Below are positions 1 through 7,657 of a stretch of 49,926 nucleotides of DNA, one piece after another. Location: contig NCED01000044.1 of NCBI GenBank assembly GCA_002280485.1, forward strand, positions 1-49,926. Direction: 5' to 3'. The notes below the pieces were generated by a model. The model was not told the DNA's origin. It saw nothing but the letters and a program-made list of their open reading frames with translations, and made no database searches. Each line of letters opens with the position of its first letter. Position 1 is the first letter of the stretch. This DNA is from Caulobacterales bacterium 32-69-10 (lineage in GTDB: Bacteria; Pseudomonadota; Alphaproteobacteria; Caulobacterales; Caulobacteraceae). The position numbers were made by a program, and so were the translations under genes.

Positions 1-50
1 CCGCTCGGCTTCGCCGAGTCGCCCTCCCCTCCAGGGGGAGGGGGAAAGAC
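1..50. repeat. G+C-rich intergenic inverted repeat (partial)
   Basis: The window opens inside an intergenic repeat. CTCGGC (4-9) and GCCGAG (13-18) form a short hairpin, followed by a CCCTCCCCT...AGGGGGAGGG dyad. The same building blocks recur at 29218-29334. It lies just downstream of the leftward PhnA-like gene and could act as its transcript end, although no T-run is visible. Confidence 0.5.
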
Positions 51-58
51 TGCTGGGT

Positions 59-388
59 CTAGACCTTCCGCACGAACTCCGCCCGCAGCACCAGGCCCTT
101 GATGCCGGGATAGCGGCAGTCGATCTCCTGGTCGTCGCCGGTGAGGGTGATCGACTTGATCACCGTGCCGCGCTTGAGGGTCTGGCCGGCGCCCTTGACC
201 TTGAGGTCCTTGACCAGGGCGACGCTGTCGCCATTGGCCAGCAGGTTTCCGACGCTATCGCGCACGTCCACCGCGCCGGCCGCCGCGCCCTTTGAAGCGG
301 CGTCCGCGGCGCTGACCCACTCGCCCGTGGCCTCGTCGTAGACGTAGTCGTCGCCGCTCTCGCTCATGTCGTCCTCGGGCCGGGTCAT
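59..388 (-). CDS. PhnA-domain (YjdM-like) protein lacking the zinc ribbon
   Basis: A 109-residue protein whose second half matches the PhnA/YjdM C-terminal SH3-like domain. The visible hallmarks are VRDSVGNLLANGDSV, KDLKVKGAGQTLKRGT and a C-terminal AEFVRKV. The family is named after alkylphosphonate uptake genes, but its molecular role is not established. In E. coli YjdM the first half is a four-cysteine zinc ribbon. Here it is replaced by an acidic stretch (about residues 8-30, including YVYDEATGEWV) with no cysteine, so metal binding at that position is unlikely. Translation could start at the first Met or at Met8 (MSESGDD). The gene is separated from the rightward antiporter by a short divergent region. 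Confidence 0.8.
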   Translation of the reverse strand: MTRPEDDMSESGDDYVYDEATGEWVSAADAASKGAAAGAVDVRDSVGNLLANGDSVALVKDLKVKGAGQTLKRGTVIKSITLTGDDQEIDCRYPGIKGLVLRAEFVRKV

Positions 389-486
389 CTCGCCGCCGGG
401 TTATAGGCCGGAACGGACAAAGAGAAGTCGCCACGGTTCGCCCGGCCCAGATAAGCTGGCGCTGGGTTGGCGGCGCGGGGTTGGGC

Positions 487-1974
487 GTGGAAGAAATCAC
501 AGTCGTTCTGACGCTGCTGGCCGCTGTCGTCGTCAGCGGCGTCGCGGCGCGGGCGACGCGCATGGCCCTGCCGCTGATGCAGATCCTGATCGGGGCGGCG
601 ATCGGCTGGTCGCCGCTGCTGCGCACCACCGTGCTCGACCCCGAGCTGTTCTTCGTCCTGTTCCTGCCGCCGCTGCTGTTCCTCGACGGCTGGCGCATCC
701 CCAAGCGCGACCTGTTCCGCGACCGGGCGATCATCGTCGAGCTGGCCCTGGGGCTGGTGGTGCTCACCGTCGTCGGCGTCGGCCTGCTGATCCACCTTCT
801 GATCCCGGCCACCCCCCTGCCGGTGGCCTTCGCCATCGCCGCCATCGTCTCGCCGACCGACCCCATCGCAGTCTCGGCCGTGGCCGCGCGGACCCCGATC
901 CCCAAACGGATGATGCACATCCTGGAGGGGGAATCCCTGCTCAACGACGCCTCGGGCCTGGTGTGCATGCGCTTCGCCGTGGCGGCCATGCTGACCGGCT
1001 CGTTCTCCCTGGTCGGCGCCGCCGCCACCTTCCTGTGGGTGGCGCTGGCCGGCCTGGCCATCGGGGCTGCGACGGCCTGGGCGATCACCCGGGTCAAGGC
1101 GTCCGACGGCGGCCAGGCCATGGCGATCACCCGGGTGCGCCGCACGGCGGTGTGGGACACGGTGCAGTTCGCCGCCAACGGGGCGATCTTCGTCCTGCTG
1201 GGCGAGCAGCTGCCGACCATCCTGGACGGCGCCTCGGAAACCGTGCGGATGACCGGGCACACCGAGCCGTGGTGGCTGGCCGTCTATGTGCTGATCATCG
1301 TGACGGCCCTGGTCGCCCTGCGCTTCGGCTGGGTGTGGGCGTCGCTGCGGCTAACATGGTTCAAGGCCGCCCTGACCGGCGCGCCGCGGCCCAAGACCAG
1401 CCTGCGCCTGGTCCTGGCCATGTCGATGGCGGGGGTGCGGGGGGCGATCACCCTGGCCGGCATCCTGACCCTGCCGCTGGCCCTGAACGACGGGACGCCC
1501 TTCCCCGCCCGCGACCTGGCCATCTTCCTCGCCGCCGGGGTGATCCTGGTCACCCTGCTGCTGGCCACCTTCATCCTGCCCCGCGTGCTCAAGACCCTGG
1601 AGCTGCCGCCCGAGCCGTCGCAGGACGCCGCCGTCGAACATGTGCGCCAGGCCGCCGCCGAGGCCGCGATCCAGGCGGTCGAGGCGATGCACAACCAGCA
1701 TCCGGAAGCCCGCGAGGACGCGCACCTCTATGCCGACGCCGCGAGCCGGGTGACCGACCTCTACCGCCTGCGCGTCGACGGCCGGCTGCCGGGGGTCGAG
1801 GACACCGAGCTGCAGCGCCGCACCGACGAGATCGAGGGGCGACTCCGGGTGGCCGCCCTGCGCGCCGAGCGCGCCGCCGTGTTCGACGCCGCCCGGCGCG
1901 GCGACATCGACGAGAGCGCCGCCGCCCGCCTGGTGCGCGAAATCGACCTGCTGGAGACCCGCTACGCCACCTGA
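487..1974 (+). CDS. CPA1-family Na+/H+ antiporter (NhaP/YjcE-like)
   Basis: An inner-membrane cation/proton antiporter of about 495 residues. The N-terminal 380 or so residues are a run of hydrophobic helices carrying the CPA1 hallmarks SPTDPIAVSAVA, EGESLLNDASGLV (the Asn-Asp ion-binding pair) and GVRGAITLAG. The last 110 or so residues are a charged, mostly helical cytoplasmic tail rich in Glu and Arg, as in other NhaP/YjcE members. I chose the GTG at 487 because a GGGG run sits six bases upstream. A TTG at 481 in the same frame is the alternative. The gene stands alone, divergent from the PhnA-like gene. Ion selectivity (Na+, K+ or Li+) cannot be told from sequence. Confidence 0.9.
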   Translation: MEEITVVLTLLAAVVVSGVAARATRMALPLMQILIGAAIGWSPLLRTTVLDPELFFVLFLPPLLFLDGWRIPKRDLFRDRAIIVELALGLVVLTVVGVGLLIHLLIPATPLPVAFAIAAIVSPTDPIAVSAVAARTPIPKRMMHILEGESLLNDASGLVCMRFAVAAMLTGSFSLVGAAATFLWVALAGLAIGAATAWAITRVKASDGGQAMAITRVRRTAVWDTVQFAANGAIFVLLGEQLPTILDGASETVRMTGHTEPWWLAVYVLIIVTALVALRFGWVWASLRLTWFKAALTGAPRPKTSLRLVLAMSMAGVRGAITLAGILTLPLALNDGTPFPARDLAIFLAAGVILVTLLLATFILPRVLKTLELPPEPSQDAAVEHVRQAAAEAAIQAVEAMHNQHPEAREDAHLYADAASRVTDLYRLRVDGRLPGVEDTELQRRTDEIEGRLRVAALRAERAAVFDAARRGDIDESAAARLVREIDLLETRYAT

Positions 1975-2075
1975 GGCCAAATTGCGCTCACGCAATTGTC
2001 AGATCGCGATCCTCCCGAGCTGGGCAATACCTGCTAGGTCTGTGGCTTGTAATCGGCAGCATTGTGGGGCGTTGG

Positions 2076-2426
2076 ATGAGCGATCAACCAAACGAGATCG
2101 TACTTCTTGTGTGCGACGATGAGAGCTATTCGCTGCATCTCCTGGATCGTCTTAGTGATTCCGGCTTCGGCGTGCTGGGCCCGGCCCCCAATGCCGCGAT
2201 CGCCCTGGCCCTGGCGTCGCAGAGCCGGGCCACCGTCGCCCTCGTCGCCTCCCAACCCCGGGGCGCGCCCGAGCTGGCCGACAGCCTGATGCGCACCTGG
2301 GGCGTGCGTTCCCTGCTGCTGCAGGACGTCTCCGACGCGGACGATTTCACGGCCGCCGACTGGGCCGCCGCGCCCGCCCAGCGCGACCGCCTGCACCGGG
2401 CCCTGGGGCTCGCCGCGGTGAACTGA
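2076..2426 (+). CDS. degenerate receiver-like protein
   Basis: A 116-residue protein beginning MSDQPNEIVLLVCDDE. The alternating beta/alpha pattern (IVLLVCDDE, then SLHLLDRLSDSGF, then ATVALVASQPRG, then VRSLLLQD) resembles a CheY-type receiver domain. The acidic pair after strand 1 is present. At the end of strand 3, where the phospho-accepting Asp should be, the sequence reads VALVASQPRG with no Asp. A canonical switch Lys is also not evident. It would therefore be a phosphorylation-independent pseudo-receiver, if the fold call is right. It lies 67 bases upstream of the TIGR02587-type gene on the same strand and could share its transcript. No DNA-binding or enzymatic output domain is attached. 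Confidence 0.6.
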   Translation: MSDQPNEIVLLVCDDESYSLHLLDRLSDSGFGVLGPAPNAAIALALASQSRATVALVASQPRGAPELADSLMRTWGVRSLLLQDVSDADDFTAADWAAAPAQRDRLHRALGLAAVN

Positions 2427-2493
2427 CGGCCGCCCGCCTGGCGGGAACATTCGCGCGCCCGACGGCGTTCCGGGCGCAGCGAAAGGCCAAGCT

Positions 2494-3312
2494 TTGACGT
2501 CAGCCGACATGGACTATGCGCGCGGCCTCGGCCGCGCCTTTGGCGGGGCGCTGCTGTTCGCCCTGCCGCTCTTCATGACCATGGAGATGTGGTGGCTCGG
2601 CGGCTTCGCCGTCCCGCGTGAGCGCCTGCTGCTGTTCGTGGTCGCCAGCCTGCCGATGCTGGTCGGGCTCGCCTATTTCGCCGGCTTCGAGAAGACCTCG
2701 AACCTTCTCGACGACGGGCTGGACGCCCTGGCCGCCTATGGGGTGGGCTTTCTGCTCTCCCTCGCCGCCCTGGGCCTGCTCGGGGCGATCTTCGCCGGCG
2801 ACGCGCTGCCGGCGGACCTCGGCTGTGTCGCCCTGTGCGCCGTTCCGGCCGCGATCGGGGCGCTGCTGGCCACCACGCAGTTCTCCAGCCGGGACGGCCA
2901 GGGCGCCGAGCGCCGGTCCTGCAACTATCCCGGGGCGCTGTTCCTGATGGGCGTCGGGGCGGTGTTCCTGGCCTTCAACATCGCTCCGACCGAGGAAGTG
3001 GCGCTCATCAGCTACAGGATGGGGCCCTGGCGCGCCCTGGCCCTGGTGGTGGCCTCGATCGCGCTGCTGCACGTGATCGTCTTCCTGGTCGGGTTTCCCG
3101 GCCAGGACCGCCGCCGCGGGGCGCGCACCCCTATACAGCGGCTCGCCGTCTACACCCTGCCCGGCTATGCGATCTGCCTGCTGCTCAGCGCCTATTGCCT
3201 GTGGACCTTCGGCCGGCTGGACGGCGTGGGCCTTGGCGAGCGGGTCACCATGATCGCGGTGCTGTCCTTTCCCGCCGCCCTCGGCGCGGCCACCGCCCGA
3301 CTGGTGATCTGA
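2494..3312 (+). CDS. TIGR02587 (DUF2391) family integral membrane protein
   Basis: A 272-residue polytopic membrane protein with about seven hydrophobic segments. It matches the TIGR02587 family by its MEMWWLGGF motif near the N-terminus, FEKTSNLLDD after the second helix, and IAPTEEVALISYRMGPW in the middle. The family has no known biochemical function. Its members are known to sit next to a TIGR02588 gene, which is exactly the arrangement here (start of the next gene 2 bases after this stop). The TTG start is favoured because AAGG lies seven bases upstream; the ATG at 2509 has no such site. Conserved Glu and Asp residues at membrane edges would fit a transport or sensing role, but that is speculation. 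Confidence 0.8.
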   Translation: MTSADMDYARGLGRAFGGALLFALPLFMTMEMWWLGGFAVPRERLLLFVVASLPMLVGLAYFAGFEKTSNLLDDGLDALAAYGVGFLLSLAALGLLGAIFAGDALPADLGCVALCAVPAAIGALLATTQFSSRDGQGAERRSCNYPGALFLMGVGAVFLAFNIAPTEEVALISYRMGPWRALALVVASIALLHVIVFLVGFPGQDRRRGARTPIQRLAVYTLPGYAICLLLSAYCLWTFGRLDGVGLGERVTMIAVLSFPAALGAATARLVI

Positions 3313-3314
3313 CC

Positions 3315-3830
3315 ATGGCGTCTCCCCCCAAGCCCGCCGGCCCCAAACCCGCCGCCGCCAAGCCGCGGGCGAAGCCGGCGGCCTCGAAGCCGGCCCCCAA
3401 GGCGCCCGCCGCCATCTCGCAGAAGGCGGCCGCCGCGACGTCCGGCATGGTCTCGGCGCAGACCCCGGTGCTGGAGTGGATCGCCGCCGGGGTCGGCCTC
3501 GTCCTGGTGCTGGCGACGATCGGGCTGCTGGCCTTCGATGCGTTGGGCGCCGCGGCGTCTCCCCCCTCGGTCGCGGTGCGGGCGCTGCAGGTGCACCGGA
3601 CCGCGGACGGCTATGTGGTCGAGGTGCGGGCGCGCAACAGCGGCGGCTCTCCCGCCGCCGGGGTAAGGGTCGAAGGGGAGCTGGCCACGGCCGGCGCGGC
3701 GCCGGAGATCGCCGAAGCGACCTTCGACTTCCTCCCCGCCCGCTCGGACCGGGACGGCGGCCTGTTCTTCAGCCGCGACCCGCGCGCCGGAACCTTGACC
3801 CTGCGCGCCACGGGCTATGTCGACCCGTGA
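3315..3830 (+). CDS. TIGR02588 family membrane-anchored protein
   Basis: A 171-residue protein. Residues 1-40 are a Lys/Pro/Ala-rich cytoplasmic tail. A single membrane helix follows (TPVLEWIAAGVGLVLVLATI, about residues 50-73), then a soluble C-terminal domain of about 90 residues with a beta-sandwich look (VEVRARNSGGSPAAGVRVEG, then FDFLPARSDRDGGLFFSRDP). The C-terminal part matches the TIGR02588 family, described as the constant partner of TIGR02587. The two genes are almost contiguous and surely co-transcribed. The predicted topology puts the C-terminal domain in the periplasm. The Lys/Ala/Pro N-terminus is low-complexity and likely variable between species. Confidence 0.8.
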   Translation: MASPPKPAGPKPAAAKPRAKPAASKPAPKAPAAISQKAAAATSGMVSAQTPVLEWIAAGVGLVLVLATIGLLAFDALGAAASPPSVAVRALQVHRTADGYVVEVRARNSGGSPAAGVRVEGELATAGAAPEIAEATFDFLPARSDRDGGLFFSRDPRAGTLTLRATGYVDP

Positions 3831-3896
3831 AGCCCTGATGAGGGAACGCCTCGCTTCGCCATCCGCTTAGACGGTTTGTCTCATAAGGTGGATTAG

Positions 3897-5024
3897 ATGC
3901 GTCGCAACGGGATGTCGGGCCGGACCTTGAAGCTGTGCGGCTCGGTCGCCGCCGTGGGGCTCGCCCTCGCCGCCTGTTCCGAAAGCGCCGCGCCGTCCGC
4001 CGAGACCGCCGCCGCCCCGGCCGCGGCGCCGGCCGCCGATCCGCGCCTGGTCCCGATCAACGACGCCCAGTTCGTCGCCCCCGCGCCGGACGCCCCGCCC
4101 GTGGCCGCGCCCGCCGAGAACGTCACGACGACTGCGGACGCCACGGGGAACGTGACCGCCGCGGCGGCCGAGCCCGCCTATGACCCCATGCTGATCAAGG
4201 CCCAGACCCTGCTGGACCGGGCCCGCTTTTCCCCCGGGGTGATCGACGGGCGGGACGGCAGCAACATGCACCACGCCATCTCGGCCTTCCAGGCGTCGCG
4301 GGACCTGCCGGTCAGCGGCGACCTCGACGACGCCACCTGGGCCGCCCTGACCGCCGACAACCGCCCCGTGGCGGCGACCTACACCCTGACCGCCGCCGAC
4401 GTGCAGGGGCCCTTCTCGCCCGACACCGAAGGCGACATGGTCAAGATGGCCGAGCTGCCGATGCAGGGCTTCACCCACGCCACCGAGGCGCTGGCCGAGC
4501 GCTTCCACATGGACGAGGCCCTGCTGACCGCCCTGAACCCGAACGTGGACTTCAAGACCCCCGGCCAGGTCATCGTCGTCGCCCAGGGGGGCGCCGCGCC
4601 CTTCGCCAAGGGCGACGTCGACCACATCGAGGTGTCGAAGACCAAGGAACAGGTCGTCGCCTTCGACGCGGACGGCAAGGTGGTGGCGGTCTATCCGGCC
4701 ACGGTGGGCTCGCGCGAGCGCCCCTCCCCCACCGGCACCCACAAGGTCAACGGGGTGGCGACCGAGCCGGACTATATCTACGACCCGGCCAAGCTGACCT
4801 GGGGCCCGCGCTCCGAGGGCAAGCTGACCATCGGGCCTGGGCCGAACAACCCGGTGGGCCTGGTGTGGATCGACCTGGATCGCCCGAGCTATGGCATCCA
4901 CGGCTCGCCCGACCCCAAGACCATCGGCAAGACCGGCAGCCACGGCTGCGTGCGCCTGACCAACTGGGACGCGGTGGCCCTGGGCGCCGGGGTCAAGCCG
5001 GGCGTGACGGTCAAGTTCGTCTAG
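3897..5024 (+). CDS. L,D-transpeptidase lipoprotein (YkuD) with peptidoglycan-binding domain
   Basis: A 375-residue secreted lipoprotein that probably makes 3-3 peptidoglycan cross-links or attaches proteins to the wall. A signal peptide ends in a lipobox (GLALAAC, Cys at about residue 27). An Ala/Pro-rich linker follows to about residue 95. A PG_binding_1 domain spans about 97-145 (AQTLLDRARFSPGVIDGRDG...ISAFQASRDLP). A LysM-like region spans about 160-235 (LAERFHMDEALLTALNPN). The YkuD catalytic domain runs from about 241 to the end. The active-site signature is HGSPDPKTIGKTGSHGCVRL, with the nucleophile at about Cys351. The gene is monocistronic and converges with the DUF1398 gene 18 bases downstream. 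Confidence 0.92.
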   Translation: MRRNGMSGRTLKLCGSVAAVGLALAACSESAAPSAETAAAPAAAPAADPRLVPINDAQFVAPAPDAPPVAAPAENVTTTADATGNVTAAAAEPAYDPMLIKAQTLLDRARFSPGVIDGRDGSNMHHAISAFQASRDLPVSGDLDDATWAALTADNRPVAATYTLTAADVQGPFSPDTEGDMVKMAELPMQGFTHATEALAERFHMDEALLTALNPNVDFKTPGQVIVVAQGGAAPFAKGDVDHIEVSKTKEQVVAFDADGKVVAVYPATVGSRERPSPTGTHKVNGVATEPDYIYDPAKLTWGPRSEGKLTIGPGPNNPVGLVWIDLDRPSYGIHGSPDPKTIGKTGSHGCVRLTNWDAVALGAGVKPGVTVKFV

Positions 5025-5042
5025 GGCCTCGGCGCCGACCCG

Positions 5043-5447
5043 TCAGTCCGGCGGGAAGTGCTCGGTGTGCGTCGCCCCGCTGCGGGCGACGTACACCGCC
5101 CGGCGCCCCGGGAACGACACCATGTAGCCGGCGCAGCCCGCCGCCTGCGCCTTTGCGCAGAAGCCCCGGTAGCTGTAGCCCGGGGCGAGGGTCTGGGCCT
5201 CGCGGATCGCCGCCTGCAGGGCGGCGACGTCGAAGACCGCGCCGATCGCGGCCTGCGCCGGCGGCGCCGGCAGGTCGAGGGCCTCGCCGCTGGCCAGATA
5301 GTAGACCGCGGCGGCGCGGCGAAAATCGATCAGGTAGCTTTCGAAGCCGCCCTCGATCAGGGCCCCCACGATCTGCGGGAACGTCATGGCGCCGGTCTCG
5401 GCGGCGTCGAGGCACGTGCGGGCGAGCGTCTGTTGTCGCGCATCCAT
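5043..5447 (-). CDS. DUF1398 family protein
   Basis: A 134-residue soluble protein matching the DUF1398 family (E. coli YbcV type). Shared features are MTFPQIVGALIEGGFESYLIDFRRA, the YYL...GE segment, and the C-terminal CAGYMVSFPGRRAVY region. Function is unknown; the family occurs in prophages and in ordinary chromosomes. The start is supported by AAAGGA a few bases upstream. It follows the MarR gene by 38 bases on the same strand, so it is probably the regulated gene of that small operon. No prophage context is visible here. Confidence 0.8.
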   Translation of the reverse strand: MDARQQTLARTCLDAAETGAMTFPQIVGALIEGGFESYLIDFRRAAAVYYLASGEALDLPAPPAQAAIGAVFDVAALQAAIREAQTLAPGYSYRGFCAKAQAAGCAGYMVSFPGRRAVYVARSGATHTEHFPPD

Positions 5448-5485
5448 GCGCGGTCCTTTCCTGCTGTCGGGGTGGGCGCGACCGG

Positions 5486-5959
5486 TCAGGTCACGGGAAC
5501 GTCCTTGAGGCCGCGCCGCTCGACGACGGCCCTCAGGATCCGCTCGACGGCCTGGCGCTCTTCGGGCTCCAGGTGGTCGAAGAATTCGGCGTCGTTGCGG
5601 TCGGCCAGGGCGCCGAGGCGCGGCACGAGCGCCCGGCCGGCGAGGCTGAGGCTCAGGCTGTGGGCGCGCAGGTCGTCGGGGCTGGCGCGCCTGACCACCA
5701 GGGCCTTGGCGATCAGGCGATCGGCCAGCTTGCTGATCGCGCCCCGGGTCATGCCGAGCCGCTCAGCCAGGCGGCTGGGGGCGATGGCCTCGGCGTCGTA
5801 CAGCTCGCGCAGCACCACCCACTCGGCCACCGTCACCCCCTCGTCCTCCAGCTTGCGGGCGAAGGCGTGCGAGACGTGGTTGGAGACATAGCGCAGCCAG
5901 TAGCCGAGGTGGGCGGTGAGCGGCGAGACGGGAGCGGAGACGGGCATGCGGGGCGCCAT
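5486..5959 (-). CDS. MarR family transcriptional regulator
   Basis: A winged-helix regulator of about 157 residues. The HTH region (VAEWVVLRELYDAEAIAPSR, then LAERLGMTRGAISKLADRL) is followed by the wing (RRASPDDLRAHSLSLS) and a C-terminal dimerisation helix (LEPEERQAVERILRAVVERR). The open frame extends 15 codons upstream to 6004. I prefer the ATG at 5959 because the upstream extension would run through the operator-like palindrome at 5963-5976. With this start the palindrome covers the leader just before translation, a typical place for autorepression. The DUF1398 gene follows in the same direction. The ligand is unknown. Confidence 0.88.
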   Translation of the reverse strand: MAPRMPVSAPVSPLTAHLGYWLRYVSNHVSHAFARKLEDEGVTVAEWVVLRELYDAEAIAPSRLAERLGMTRGAISKLADRLIAKALVVRRASPDDLRAHSLSLSLAGRALVPRLGALADRNDAEFFDHLEPEERQAVERILRAVVERRGLKDVPVT

Positions 5960-5962
5960 GTT

Positions 5963-5997
5963 GTTTCCAAGGAAACTAGATGGATGAAGTTTCCTAG
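5963..5997. promoter_or_regulatory. MarR-type operator, three half-sites
   Basis: GTTTCC AA GGAAAC (5963-5976) is a near-perfect palindrome directly upstream of the MarR start. A further copy of the half-site, AGTTTCC, lies at 5988-5994. GGAAACT (5971-5977) and AGTTTCC thus form a second dyad with a ten-base spacer. The placement at the promoter of a marR gene suggests autoregulation. The binding protein is inferred from position only. Confidence 0.6.
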
Positions 5998-6018
5998 TCA
6001 ACAAGCCTCGTTCGCGCG

Positions 6019-6384
6019 TCAGTGTCCGCCGGCCACCCAGGGCACGCCGGCGCGGGTGAGCGCCTCGGCCAGGGCCGCCTCGAGCTCCAGGGACTCCCAG
6101 CCGCGGAGCGGGTTCAGGTGCTCGAACAGGTCGGGCAGCAGGCGCACGCCAAAGCGGTTCACCGCCCCGGAGGCCTTGTAGCCGGTCTTGTGCTGGTCGA
6201 AGCGCACGTCCGGATCGCAGGCGGTCTGGCCGACATAGAGGCCCCAGCGGCAGGCGCGCCGCCGGTCTTCCAAAAGCGCGATATAGACCGAATGCTTGGC
6301 CCCGCGGGCGCGCAGGGTGGTGGCGCGAAACCGCAGGGTCACGCGCCGAGCGTCAGCCATCCAGTCAGGTTCGAGCGCGGCCAC
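6019..6384 (-). CDS. stand-alone GIY-YIG-like domain protein
   Basis: A 121-residue protein made almost entirely of one GIY-YIG-like fold. The strand pair SVYIALLED...WGLYVGQT corresponds to the paired GIY and YIG strands. RFDQHKTGYKAS follows, where the catalytic Arg and the downstream His/Tyr are expected. ESLELEAALAEAL provides a candidate metal-binding Glu. GIY-YIG domains are single-strand-nicking nucleases, but this short version has no DNA-binding domain and its substrate is unknown. The GTG start is supported by AAGG seven bases upstream; an in-frame ATG eight codons later lacks such a site. It lies 59 bases upstream of the MarR gene, on the same strand, with the operator between them. 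Confidence 0.65.
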   Translation of the reverse strand: MAALEPDWMADARRVTLRFRATTLRARGAKHSVYIALLEDRRRACRWGLYVGQTACDPDVRFDQHKTGYKASGAVNRFGVRLLPDLFEHLNPLRGWESLELEAALAEALTRAGVPWVAGGH

Positions 6385-6439
6385 CCCTGCGCCTTACGGC
6401 GCCGGCGGTTTCCAACCGGTGACCGCGCCCTTGCGCGCT

Positions 6440-7537
6440 TTACTTCGCCCGACCCGCGTAGCCCGCCGTCAGCACCGGGATGCCGACGAGGCGGTTGCGG
6501 CCGGAGGGGGAGCCCCAGCCGCCGTAGAAGATGATGGCGTAGAGGGTCTTCTTGTCCTTGCCGCCGAAGGCGACGCCGTGCAGGCCGGGGGGGCCGGCGA
6601 TTGTGCCAAGGAAGGCGCCGGCCTTGTCGAAGACGTCCACCGCCCCGCCGACGGCCACGTAGAGCCGGCCTTCCGCGTCGATGGCCATGCCGTCGCCGCC
6701 CTTGCGGCCGCCTTGCAGCTTGGCGAACTCGCGCTGGTTGGTCAGGGCGCCGTCGGCCTGGACGTCGAAGGCGGTCACCACCGGGCCGTTGCCGAGGTAG
6801 AGGATCTTCTCGTCGGCGCTGAGCACGATGCCGTTGGCGCCGGCGACCGACTGGCCGCCAAAGCGCGTCACCTTGCCGGCCTTGTCGGTATAGATGAGGC
6901 CGCCGCCGGAGATGGCCGCATAGACCCCGCCCTTGGAATCGGCGGCCAGGTCGTTGAGCACGCCGCCGATGCACTCGATCGGCTCGCCGTCGAAGCTGTC
7001 GGCCACCACCTTGCGGGTGGGTTCGAGCTGGGTGACCCGCGCCGGCAGGCCGCGCTCGACCGCGAACAGGGCGCCGGACTTGCTGCGCGAGACCGCGCCG
7101 GGGGCGTTGAGGTTGTCGTGGATGATGCGGGCCATCCCGGTCTCCGGGTCCAGCTCCATCACATTGCCCGCGTCCTGGTTGGCGAACAGCATCTTGCCGT
7201 CCGGGCCGGCCAGGGGGCCGTCGGTGTTGTTGCCCTGCCAGAACCAGACGCTCTTCCAGGTCTGGCCGGCGGCGATCACGCCGGGGATGGCGGCGGACGG
7301 GCCCGGCGGATTGTAGGCCGGCTCGCCCGTGGCGGTGGAGACGGGGATGGCGAAGGGGCGCGGCGGCGTCTTGCACTGGGCGACCCGCGCGGCGTAGCCG
7401 GCGTTCTGCCAGGTCTGCTGGCCCTTGCCGCGGTCGAAGGAGGAGGCGGGGCCGGGGGCCGAGGCGGCCGAGGCGATGCTGGCGGTCCCGAGGGCCAGGA
7501 CGGCGGCGGCGCTGGTCATCGTGATGGTGCGGTTCAT
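6440..7537 (-). CDS. secreted SMP-30/gluconolactonase-like beta-propeller protein
   Basis: A 365-residue exported protein with a cleavable signal peptide (MNRTITMTSAAAVLALGTAS, Ala-X-Ala near residue 25). The rest shows regular propeller-blade repeats such as DGPLAGPDGKMLFANQ, LNDLAADSKGGVYAAISGGG, ANGIVLSADEKILYLGNGP and DGMAIDAEGRLYVAVGGA. Such blades are typical of the SMP-30/gluconolactonase family of divalent-metal lactonases. The repeated N-D and A-N-G-I motifs are where that family places metal ligands. A periplasmic lactonase or sugar-acid hydrolase is the likeliest role, but the substrate is open. The gene has no obvious operon partners. Confidence 0.8.
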   Translation of the reverse strand: MNRTITMTSAAAVLALGTASIASAASAPGPASSFDRGKGQQTWQNAGYAARVAQCKTPPRPFAIPVSTATGEPAYNPPGPSAAIPGVIAAGQTWKSVWFWQGNNTDGPLAGPDGKMLFANQDAGNVMELDPETGMARIIHDNLNAPGAVSRSKSGALFAVERGLPARVTQLEPTRKVVADSFDGEPIECIGGVLNDLAADSKGGVYAAISGGGLIYTDKAGKVTRFGGQSVAGANGIVLSADEKILYLGNGPVVTAFDVQADGALTNQREFAKLQGGRKGGDGMAIDAEGRLYVAVGGAVDVFDKAGAFLGTIAGPPGLHGVAFGGKDKKTLYAIIFYGGWGSPSGRNRLVGIPVLTAGYAGRAK

Positions 7538-7657
7538 CGGCGTTTCCCCTTGGCCGGTTCGCCCGGCGGCTCTTGATGTCGGCCCATCCTACATCGCCCC
7601 ATTTCGGTGTGCGAATGCATTTTCGATGACAAGGCAAGGAGCGGGTCGGTAATTCAC

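Noticed and set aside
366..2426. A single 686-codon frame spanning the antiporter and the receiver-like gene
   Set aside because: Only its last 116 codons look like a protein; the rest is Arg/Pro-rich shadow of the antiporter.
5043..6384. Prophage remnant (DUF1398 plus GIY-YIG plus regulator)
   Set aside because: No integrase, structural or lysis gene, attachment site or composition change is present.
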